Assembly: GCA_002077045.2 (NCBI GenBank)
Contig: KZ111165.1
Coordinates: forward strand, 150,456 to 214,455
Direction of reading: 5' to 3'
DNA from: Rachicladosporium sp. CCFEE 5018
Lineage: Eukaryota > Ascomycota > Dothideomycetes > Cladosporiales > Cladosporiaceae
Length of the DNA stretch: 64,000 nucleotides
The notes beneath the pieces were generated by a model, which was given only the letters and a program-made list of their open reading frames with translations, had not been told where the DNA came from and did not search any database. Shown here one piece after another: positions 56,360 to 64,000 of the stretch. The position numbers and the translations under genes are program-made. Within the stretch, counting starts at the first letter, position 1. Each line of letters opens with the position of its first letter.

Positions 56360-58048
56360 TCACTCATCCATAATTCTGACACTCTTCCTCATAGTCCTCC
56401 TCGGCCTTCCTGTCTCAGTCGTCTCGTCCGCAGCGCCCTTGACCGTAGCGCCAATGCTAGCCCCCAGCACTGCATCCGCGCCAGCAGACCCCGCACTCTC
56501 CTTCGCAGTCGTTCCCACGACAGGCAAATCCACCACCTCCTTCTTGATCCCCTTACTCAGCGCGCTCTTCTTCGGCGCAGCCTTAATCGTCTTCTTCACC
56601 TCCACAATCGGCGTCCCAGCCTTACTCGCCGCCTCGCTCTCCGGCGCACTTGCAGCACCACTACCCCTGAACGGCAATCGCATAGCCAAATGCGCCTCCG
56701 GAGCCCGTTTGCATCGTGCCATGACCCGCTTCATCTCCTTCCGTACTTCCTCAGCCGGCTTCACCCATTTCGTGACGTCTTTCAATATCCCCTCGCGGCC
56801 ATAGGCGACTTCTACCATGAGTGTGACGGGTTGCCAGAAGTCTGTGTCGGGTTGGGAGAGGAGTGCAGGGTCTGCTGAAAGTCGGCCGGGGCGAGTGAGC
56901 ATGAATGACGCGAGGAGGTGTTGTTGTGAGAGGGGTTCGAGGATTGCGTGGCGGGGGAAGAGGAAGCGATCTTCTGTCGCTCCTGGCGTGGTGAAGGAGA
57001 AGACGACCTCGTTCTCTTGCGCTGGTAGTACCGGTGGAGGCTCGTACACCGGAAGGCTACGCGGCGGGGGTGTGTAAGTTGGCGCTGCTGTGGCATAGGG
57101 TCTCTGTGGCTCGTCTGAAGGGCCATCGAACGACGAGATCTTCGGTGAGTCTAGGGGTGGTTTGTTTATTAGCAACGTGAGCTCGTCGATATGTTTCTGG
57201 AAGACTCGGAGTTGATCCTGGGTGGCTTTGCCTGTGGCCACTTCTTTCATGAGGGCTTTGAGGTCAGGATCTGAAGAGGCGCGCGTGGCTAGCATGCTGA
57301 TCACGGGATCGGGGGAGGACTTCTTCTGCGCAGCTAGTGGAGGTGGAGGCTGCGTGATGGGTGGGAGTGTCCGAGGGTTTGGAGGAGGCAGAGGGTTCAG
57401 CCGACTCTTGGGCTTCGGCGGAAGGTACTTCTGGTAGATAGGTCCATAGTCGCGGTTCGCTTTCTCTCTCATGGCGTCTGATTCGGCCTGTGTCGACGCT
57501 GCCCAGCCGCCATACCATAGTGGCGCTGGTCCTGTGCGCACTGGCTTAGGAGGTGGGCGCGGCTGTTCGCGTTCCACCACATAGATCTCCACTTCGAAGA
57601 TGTGCGGTTCGATACGAAGACGGCACTTCCCTCGACTTTTCATGGCTCTGTACATCGGATCCGTGGACTTTCCCTTCGAAGGCATCGTGTAGAGTCGCTC
57701 GAAGAGGCCTTCGTTCGTCCAGGCATGACGAGAGCGGGAAAGGCAAGCAGCTAAGACACCACTAGCTGCGAGAGATTGGTACTCGCTGTCTTGTAGGTCC
57801 AAGGCTTGTGGCTGCGGTAGTAGTGGCAGCGGTGCGTGAGAGGAAACCTTGCTAGGTAGTCCAGCAGACCTCGGCGTGCCCGGTATCGCGGGAGAGTGTA
57901 TCGTCGTAGGCGTCAAGGCTTGTGGCGAGTCCAGCGCGCCGTGTCCCGTCTTCTGTTTCTTCATCGCCGGTAATGAGACGACATTCTTCGGCCGTCCGAC
58001 CTTTCTCTTCGTGCCCGCTGCTGGGGAGGGCTCAGGTGTCTCCGCCAT
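56360..58048 (-). CDS. SWC3: SWR1-complex subunit Swc3
   Basis: A nuclear subunit of the SWR1 remodeller, which exchanges H2A for H2A.Z. Single exon, 562 aa from MAETPEPSP; an upstream in-frame Met at 58081 adds 11 residues. The AT-hook-like KRKVGRPKN lies near the N-terminus. The Swc3 core follows: LQDSEYQSLAASGVLAACL, WTNEGLFERLYTMP and CRLRIEPHIFEVEIYVV. A long proline-rich disordered middle comes next, then the C-terminal domain ENEVVFSFTTPGATEDRFLF. A basic/Ala-rich tail ends in RPRRTMRKSVRIMDE. Recognised from the fungal family pattern. Divergent from bL36m across 269 bp. Confidence 0.75.
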   Translation of the reverse strand: MAETPEPSPAAGTKRKVGRPKNVVSLPAMKKQKTGHGALDSPQALTPTTIHSPAIPGTPRSAGLPSKVSSHAPLPLLPQPQALDLQDSEYQSLAASGVLAACLSRSRHAWTNEGLFERLYTMPSKGKSTDPMYRAMKSRGKCRLRIEPHIFEVEIYVVEREQPRPPPKPVRTGPAPLWYGGWAASTQAESDAMREKANRDYGPIYQKYLPPKPKSRLNPLPPPNPRTLPPITQPPPPLAAQKKSSPDPVISMLATRASSDPDLKALMKEVATGKATQDQLRVFQKHIDELTLLINKPPLDSPKISSFDGPSDEPQRPYATAAPTYTPPPRSLPVYEPPPVLPAQENEVVFSFTTPGATEDRFLFPRHAILEPLSQQHLLASFMLTRPGRLSADPALLSQPDTDFWQPVTLMVEVAYGREGILKDVTKWVKPAEEVRKEMKRVMARCKRAPEAHLAMRLPFRGSGAASAPESEAASKAGTPIVEVKKTIKAAPKKSALSKGIKKEVVDLPVVGTTAKESAGSAGADAVLGASIGATVKGAADETTETGRPRRTMRKSVRIMDE

Positions 58049-58317
58049 AATCCTCAATGTACGCCGCGCGACTCCCTTCAACTCATATCCTGTTCCGGTT
58101 TCTCGACGCCCGCCTCGCCAACATTATCACGCGAAGGTTGATGAAGCGCGTGTCTGAGAAGAGGATCGACAGGTGATAGGCGATTTGGAGGTCGTATCCC
58201 ATCGGCTTTGTCCCCGCGCTTCCCCGGGCATGAACATCCTCATACACATGTACCAACCCGATGAGATAGACCCAGATAAAGCCCACAGTACGCGCCATTG
58301 AGCACATCAACGCCACA
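58049..58317. promoter_or_regulatory. Divergent SWC3 / bL36m promoter
   Basis: A compact 269-bp region between two divergent housekeeping genes. No named motif is claimed. Confidence 0.4.
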
Positions 58318-58714
58318 ATGCCTCCCTGCACCTCATTCCCCCGACTTCTCCTCCGCATCTCCTCCCCCGCGCGACCCTCACACGCCTCCACCGCCGTCCG
58401 CCTCCGACACCACTCCTCCCTCTCTGCCAACTCCAATATCTCCCTCACATCGGCTTTTCGATACCTAGCATTACGGCGCACAGCATCTCCAACCATCACA
58501 TCGTTACAGCAGCAGATCCGAGGGATGAAAGTACGAAGTTCAGTCAAGAAGCTATGCGATGGGTGTAAAAGTGTACGAAGGAAGGGCGGGAAGTACGTGT
58601 ATATTATATGTTCGAAGAATGCGAAGCATAAGCAACGGTAAGTCGCAGTACCGGGGAGGGACAATGTGCGCGACGTGAGAGTAGGATACTGACGAGAGTT
58701 GCAGGCAAGGCTAG
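58318..58714 (+). CDS. RTC6: Mitochondrial ribosomal protein bL36m
   Basis: A large-subunit mitoribosomal protein. Exons 58318-58637 and 58705-58714 give 109 aa. An Arg/Ser-rich mitochondrial targeting region of about 68 residues precedes MKVRSSVKKLCDGCKSVRRK, the start of the bacterial-type L36 domain with its CxxC. The later Cys and His of the zinc ribbon lie in IICSKNAKHKQ. The last exon of only ten bases supplies the final Gln-Gly, giving the typical KHKQRQG end; without the intron the frame would stop one codon later than KHKQR. Confidence 0.93.
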
Positions 58715-59014
58715 ATGATGTCGTTCCCGCATGGAAAGCTGGGGACGATATGAAGAATCAAGATTAGACCGCTCATCGAGATGGTCGAGGATACTGAGGC
58801 TGCAGGCCATCGCACACAACAGCGAACGCGCCACTGCTCGACGCAAGGCATGTCTGAGCGAAGGGGGATCGATGTATTACAAAGAGTGGACAAGGCGTCA
58901 GACAGCAGAAGCTGGAGGTTGCGCAATCGCGCCAGCGGGGAAAGTCGCAACAGCGCAACGGCAATTGCTGCCATGTATCTATGTATGAGTACAACACGAT
59001 GCACCGCCACAATC

Positions 59015-60681
59015 CTACAACACACTGCCTTCCTTCCCCGACATTTCTCTCTCACTCTCAAGCACCTCAAGCACTCCCCCAACCAAATGCAAACTCCCCG
59101 TGACCAGCACCACCCCCGTCCCCTCACCCACCAACTTCCTAGCCCTCTCAACAGCCTCCTCAATAGTCCCCAGCACATGCACCTTCGCCTTAGCGTCCAC
59201 GCCATCCCAGCTCTCCGCTAGCGCCCGCTGCACCTTCAAGGAGTCGACGTCCTCTTTGTTCGCGTTAATGGAGACGAGATCGGCTTTAAATCCTGCATCT
59301 TTGTACGTCGTGTTTGTGCAGAATATGGCGTGCTGGAAGGGATGCGCAGAGGCTAGGGCGGAGGCGAGGGTATCGTGCAGCCGGCGCGCGAGGAGGGAGG
59401 CGTCGCGCGTTTGTTGGTTGAATATGAGGATACGCGTGGAGGATGCTGAGGGTGTTGAGGATTGGGAGATGGCGGAGGCGAACCAGCGGGCTGCGAGCTC
59501 GATGCTTTCGAGCGTGTGGCCGCCGTCGATGTACCATATCAGGTTGGAATGGCGGGTATCGATGCGAGTTTCACAGCGGCCGCCGAGGTGGACTTGCTCT
59601 AGGCCTGTGATGAACTCCGGAGGGAGTCTGGTGTCCTTGTTGTTGGCGTCGGGCAGGTTTGAGTAGCCTAGTCTTCCTAGATGGCTCGCGCAGACTGCTA
59701 CCGCGACACTGGCATTGACCTTCTGGAAGTCGCCATGCAGTCCTAGCTTCACGTCCTCCAATGCAGCATACGGCGGAACTTGCGTCAAGTTCACACCCTT
59801 CTCCGTAGCCCTCTGCTCAAGCACCTTCATCGCCGTATCAGCCTGCGGCACCGTAAAAGCTGGCACACCCTCCTTGAAGATCCCAGCTTTGTGCCACGCA
59901 ATACTCTCCAAAGTATCACCAAGCATAGCCGTATGATCAATGCCCAGACTCGTCACGGCTGTGACAGAGGGATGGACGAGGATGTTAGTACTATCGTACT
60001 CACCTCCAATACCGCATTCCAGGACTGCCGTGCCTACGCGTTCAGACATATAAGCGTGCAGTGCCATGAGCGTCAAAAAGCGGAAGTACACCGGTTTCGT
60101 CTCCGTCGAGCTCGGATTTGGGTGCCCTGCTGCTTCAGCGGAGGTTTCCAAGCGGTCCCAGATGGCGAAGAAGTATTTTGCGAAAACGTCTTCAGAGATG
60201 GGGGCATTGTTAATCTGGATCCTTTCGCGGACGAAGCGGAGATGTGGGGAGGTGTACAGCCCCACGGACGTTGGGATGCGTTCGGCGTGGATGCTGGATT
60301 TCTGCGGAAGATACTGGGCCAGGATTGAGGAGATGAAGGAGGACGTGCTGCCTTTGCCCTTTGTACCGGCGATGTGGATTGGGTTTAGTTGGTCGAAGTC
60401 GGAGGGCTGTGGTAAGATAAGCGACGGTTGTGAGCATGGTGGACTATATCAACGCACACCTCATATCCTATCCGACGAACCCATTCGATCATCTCAGGGA
60501 TCGCATTGGTGTTCATGCCTTTGCCCGACTTCCGAATGGCATCGACGATGGAGAAGTTGCTCTGCAGCGTGTTGAGCGCCGCGACTGCGGCATTGTAGTC
60601 GCGTGCCATGGTGCTGTATTGCGACTGGATCTTGAGAAGAGTAGGCACACGTCGACATACTCGCAGTGCTAGCATTGACAC
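59015..60681 (-). CDS. MET7: Folylpolyglutamate synthase
   Basis: This adds glutamates to folates, retaining them in cytosol and mitochondria. Exons 60460-60681 and 59015-60406 join in frame to 537 aa. The first 24 residues (MSMLALRVCRRVPTLLK...) look like a mitochondrial presequence, with a second Met at MARDYN for a cytosolic form, as in other eukaryotes. The Mur-ligase-type P-loop GTKGKGST spans just past the intron, followed by VGLYTSPHLRFVRERIQING-type residues, CGIGGEYDSTN and IDHTAMLGDT. The C-terminal domain has IDGGHTLESIELAARWF and VLVTGSLHLVGGVLEVL. Convergent with bL36m. Confidence 0.93.
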
Positions 60682-60967
60682 ATCTGTTCTTGCTCAGTGG
60701 TGCGATGGTGCTACCTTAGACTAGTACATGGCTGGGTGAGGTCGACATATGGGCGCTAGCGCGCGGGAGGGGCCGCTGGCAAGCATATATGAAAGACAGC
60801 ATCTCTTGAGAATTGGACAGGTCAGAGCGATAGTACAGTGACGCAGGTGCTCATTCATCGAAGGGAGAGTGCGATCTGCGTTGCTTGCAACGCGAAAGAT
60901 AGTACCGTCCTGTATACCACATTGAATGCATTCTCGCACGAACATAGTAGTGCGAGCATCTACCCAG

Positions 60968-62692
60968 CTACCTGCTAAGGGCCTTCTCCTTGATGAGCCA
61001 CGCACTGAGTGCTGCTCCCGCTACTAGCCCAATCTGGACCACGAACGCAGCATCTATGCTCGCCGAGTAGCCCTCACGTACTACATTTTGTATCTGCGGT
61101 TTCAGCTGCCTTAGATACTCCAAGCTTTGCCTCACTCGATACGCTATCTCGACCGCCCTGCGCTCGGAGATGTGGTGCTTTGGCAGCTCTGCCGCAAGAT
61201 ACTTTCGTAGCTCCTGGTTGGCTACTGTCGCACTGATAGCCACGCCGAAGACGCTCCCAAGTGATCTGAACAGGTAGCTGCAGGCCGTTGCCACAGCTTG
61301 GTCGTCTTTCGATGCATTCGCAATGAGTCCAATGAGGGTCGAGGTGACTCCAATGCCGTTGCTGAAGCCGCACATGCATAGTCCGATGATGATGAAGACT
61401 ACAACGTTTGCGTGCAAGCCGGCTGGAGCCACCAGAGTAATGACAATCATGCCGAGCACGAGAGTAGTATAAGCGATGATCGTGAGCCAGTAGTACCGAC
61501 CGGTTCGCTGCATGTAGAAGCCAGCGAAGAGGCTGCCACTGACACCTGCGATGATCGATGGGATCAGACGCAGGCCGGCTTGGGTAGCGGACATATCGTA
61601 GACCACCTGGAAGTAGAGCGGAATGTAGAAGATCGCTGCCAGCCAGCCAGCGAAGGCGAAGAAGTTGCAAAGGTAGCAAGCAAACAGTGTGCGGTTGAAG
61701 ATTATGTGGCCAGGCGCGAACGGCTCACGGGCAAATTTCATCTCGATCAGGATGAAGATTACGAAAAGTGGGATCGAGACGCCCAGTGATACAAGGGTGA
61801 TCGTGGCCCTCCAGCTGACGTTACTGCCGCGGTCGAGTGCTAGCAGCAGCGTGAAGACAGCACCGATTAGTATCAAAGCCCCGAGGAAGTCGATCCTCTT
61901 GAGTTTCTGACGCCAGTGAGTGTCCCCAGCCTTTGGCAGATGTAATGCGAACGATACAGCGATAAAGGCAGCCAGACACATTGGTGCTTGGGTCAGGAAT
62001 GCCCATCTCCAGCCGACAGAGTCGGCGAGAAATCCCCCAAGAGGTGCCCCCGCAGATGCTCCTAGGGCATATATGATGTTGACATAGCCCTGCCAAGTTC
62101 CCCTTTCTCTCAATGGTACCACGTCAGACAGAAGGATCGAGACGACGGTCGTCATACCACCACCGCCAATACCAGCGAAGGCTCGAGCACCTATGAGCTC
62201 GTTGATGTCTCGAGCCAGGCCGCACAGCAGGCAGCCGATGCCGAAGAGAAAGTAACCTGATAAAATGCATGCTTTCCGGCCGAAGATATCGGAGAGCTTG
62301 CCATACAACGGCTGGAAGCTGGTCAAGGTGAGGAAGTAGGCCGTGGCGATCCAGCTTGTAAGGTTCAATGCGTGAAGCTCGCTTCCGATCTTGCCATATG
62401 AGCTCACGATGATTGTTTGATCGGCAGCACTCAGGAAAACACCAATGGCCAGAGCCGGGAAGATGTACTTCATGCGTTTCCGAACTTCTGGCATGCCATC
62501 GTTCTTCACCTGTAAGCTCGTCTGGCGTTCGAGGGCAGAGCCATCTGAGTCAGCATCGGGTACTGGTGCTTTGACAGAGTCAGAAGCGTCTCCGGCTCTC
62601 GCTTGATCTCCATTCTGGTTGACATCGCTACGTATGTCGTCCGATGGATCGAGTAATGGTGTACGCTCCGATACGGCTTCTCGTCGTGGCAT
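60968..62692 (-). CDS. MFS transporter, 14-TM DHA2 / vacuolar basic amino acid (Vba)-like
   Basis: A single-exon 574-aa carrier. The N-terminus has SERTPLLDPSDD, a dileucine-like ERTPLL sorting signal common in vacuolar carriers. TM1 starts FPALAIGVFLSAADQTIIVSS. Motif A is GKLSDIFGRKA, and motif C is seen in ALGASAGAPLGGFLADSVGW, as in DHA drug antiporters. Length and segment count suit 14 TM. Whether it exports drugs or loads basic amino acids into the vacuole cannot be told. It is divergent from the monooxygenase gene with 716 bp between starts. Confidence 0.88.
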   Translation of the reverse strand: MPRREAVSERTPLLDPSDDIRSDVNQNGDQARAGDASDSVKAPVPDADSDGSALERQTSLQVKNDGMPEVRKRMKYIFPALAIGVFLSAADQTIIVSSYGKIGSELHALNLTSWIATAYFLTLTSFQPLYGKLSDIFGRKACILSGYFLFGIGCLLCGLARDINELIGARAFAGIGGGGMTTVVSILLSDVVPLRERGTWQGYVNIIYALGASAGAPLGGFLADSVGWRWAFLTQAPMCLAAFIAVSFALHLPKAGDTHWRQKLKRIDFLGALILIGAVFTLLLALDRGSNVSWRATITLVSLGVSIPLFVIFILIEMKFAREPFAPGHIIFNRTLFACYLCNFFAFAGWLAAIFYIPLYFQVVYDMSATQAGLRLIPSIIAGVSGSLFAGFYMQRTGRYYWLTIIAYTTLVLGMIVITLVAPAGLHANVVVFIIIGLCMCGFSNGIGVTSTLIGLIANASKDDQAVATACSYLFRSLGSVFGVAISATVANQELRKYLAAELPKHHISERRAVEIAYRVRQSLEYLRQLKPQIQNVVREGYSASIDAAFVVQIGLVAGAALSAWLIKEKALSR

Positions 62693-63408
62693 GATTCGCT
62701 CACCTCATGGTATTGACTACCTTGATCTCCTCATCGCAGGAATCTCTCACATGCTTCCAGAGCATGACTCACCACGTCACCCAGCAAACGCGTCTCCACA
62801 CAAAGCGATATCGCGTGCGTCTGGTGTGGAGAATGCTGTGGAGGAGTCCAGCTGCCTATCGCAGCGCAAGCCGGAGTAACGTCGGTCTTCATTATGTAAG
62901 CACTCACTCTGGTTTCATCGTCGACGACCTTTCGAGACCACCTCGCTGTTCGTGTCTTCAGTCACAACCCCTCTCCATCGCCACGTGCCAGCGAGGAGCT
63001 GGTCGGACACCCATGCCATTATGGACTCAATGACTGCCGTCGGTCTCTGAGCCGATGTGGGGTGCTGATCATGACGATCATGGAGAAAGACTCAGCCGGC
63101 GCGGTTGTATGCATCGAGACTGGCTGTATGCTTTCGGTTCTCCAGTTCCCCACAACACTAAGTGCGGTCCTTGAACAGGCGACTTGATCATGGCCGGGCA
63201 CGACAGCCGAGAACGAGAACGCGTTTGGGAATCATTGACGCGTCGGACGAGTGCTTGTCGAGCAACTAGGGGAAAAAGCCATGCCGTGGGAACAGTAGGT
63301 CTTGTCTTGAGCTCAAGCTCGTTCGCTCTCTCACTATCGATCAACACTTCTCCTTCCCATTCCCTACTTTGCAAACTCCACAACTTGCAATCAGTTCGTG
63401 CCTCCAAT
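62693..63408. promoter_or_regulatory. Divergent MFS / monooxygenase promoter region
   Basis: 716 bp without a supported gene, holding the promoters of both divergent genes. CACGTG at 62981-62986 is the only common consensus noticed. Confidence 0.4.
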
Positions 63409-64000
63409 ATGGCCACAACGAATGGCACCTCGCAGACGAACGGTCAGAATGGGCACTACGAGATCCAGAACCTGGACGCCTTGATTATTGGTGCTGGGTT
63501 CGGTGGGATCTACCAGTTGAAGAAGTTTCGTGACATGGGATTGAGTGCATTGGCCGTTGACACTGCCAGTGATGTTGGTGGCACATGGTTCTGGAATACA
63601 TACCCAGGTGAGCTTCACCCACCTGCCACGAGCGTTTACACTTGCTTACACGCAAACCAGGCGCGATGAGTGACACAGAGGCCTACTTATACCGATACTC
63701 GTGGGATCCGGAGGACCTGAAAACGTACCCCTGGGACAAGCACTACGTGTACCAACCGGAAGTGCTCAAGTACTTGAAGCACGTCGTGGAACGCCATGAC
63801 CTACGCAAAGACATTCGATTCAACACAACGCTCACCGATGCCTACTGGCATGAGGAAGACCGGATCTGGGACGTGAAGTGTTCGACAGGCATAGAGTATC
63901 GAGCAAGGTATCTCGTAACTGCTCTCGGCCTGCTTTCGAAACAGCACTTCCCGGATATCAAAGGCATCGACAGCTTCCAAGGTGAGAAGTATCACACAGG
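63409..64000 (+). CDS. Baeyer-Villiger-type flavin monooxygenase, N-terminal part (cut by window end)
   Basis: An FAD/NADPH enzyme that inserts oxygen into ketones. The start at 63409 (MATTNGTSQTNG) precedes the FAD-binding Rossmann motif GAGFGGI, then VGGTWFWNTYPG, the pattern seen in cyclohexanone-monooxygenase-like proteins. That pattern is completed across an intron of about 55 bp (donor after 63607). The window ends in FQGEKYHTG, the first half of the FxGxxxHxxxW fingerprint. YVTALGLLS-like YLVTALGLLSKQHFPDI precedes it. A secondary-metabolite or detoxification role with the neighbouring MFS carrier is possible but not shown. Confidence 0.88.

Noticed and set aside
806..64000. Secondary-metabolite cluster (P450, AKR, multicopper oxidase, MFS, monooxygenase)
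   Set aside because: No core enzyme such as a PKS, NRPS, terpene cyclase or DMATS is present, and housekeeping genes are interspersed.
1..64000. tRNA genes, CRISPR arrays, intact transposons, telomere repeats
   Set aside because: I read for A/B-box-like tRNA promoters, spaced direct repeats, transposase motifs and telomere-like arrays and found none convincing.

Overview
The window looks like nuclear DNA of a filamentous ascomycete. Genes carry short GT-AG introns of about 45-60 bp, and the content is typical of ascomycetes: Swc3, Sac1, a GH3 beta-xylosidase, sugar-porter and DHA2-type MFS carriers, a bilirubin-oxidase-like multicopper oxidase and a Baeyer-Villiger monooxygenase. Gene types and the presence of two diverged genome copies would fit a Dothideomycete black yeast (for example a Hortaea-like hybrid or duplicated genome). 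That placement is inference, not something the sequence proves.

Layout. The main feature is that one segment occurs twice in the same orientation. Copy A is 1-22296, cut by the window edge on the left and by a 100-N assembly gap (22297-22396) on the right. Copy B is about 30235-51520. Both hold, in the same order: aldo/keto reductase, cytochrome P450, RBR/IBR-type gene, SAC1 phosphatase, Rab5 GTPase, GH3 beta-xylosidase, small cysteine-rich secreted protein, MFS sugar transporter, an unknown 178-aa protein, eIF4E and multicopper oxidase. Between the copies (22397 to about 29700) lies single-copy sequence: a mitoribosomal mS26-like protein, a DmpA-type S58 peptidase with an internal stop, a four-TM membrane protein, a glycosyltransferase, a possible small broken gene and an RNase III-domain protein. 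To the right of copy B (53.1-64 kb) come a gene-poor 3.3 kb stretch, SWC3, bL36m, folylpolyglutamate synthase, an MFS drug/amino-acid-type transporter and the start of a Baeyer-Villiger-type monooxygenase.

The two copies are diverged but mosaic. They differ by several percent over much of their length, yet share runs of near or full identity (for example 20942-21191 against 50162-50411). Damage is distributed reciprocally. Copy A has a frameshifted P450 and a nonsense codon in the 178-aa gene. Copy B has a nonsense codon in the sugar transporter, a secreted protein shortened past its last cysteine, and a 1.2 kb deletion in the RBR gene. The housekeeping genes (SAC1, Rab5, eIF4E) and the xylosidase are intact in both. 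Either this is a genuine segmental duplication undergoing divergent resolution, or two haplotypes/homeologues were joined end to end by scaffolding; the 100-N gap inside a gene makes the second reading quite possible.

Functionally the window mixes housekeeping genes (phosphoinositide turnover, endosomal traffic, cap binding, mitoribosome, folate, chromatin) with saprotroph or stress genes (xylosidase, sugar uptake, P450/AKR detoxification pair, multicopper oxidase). I see no PKS, NRPS or terpene core enzyme, no transposase, no tRNA and no CRISPR.
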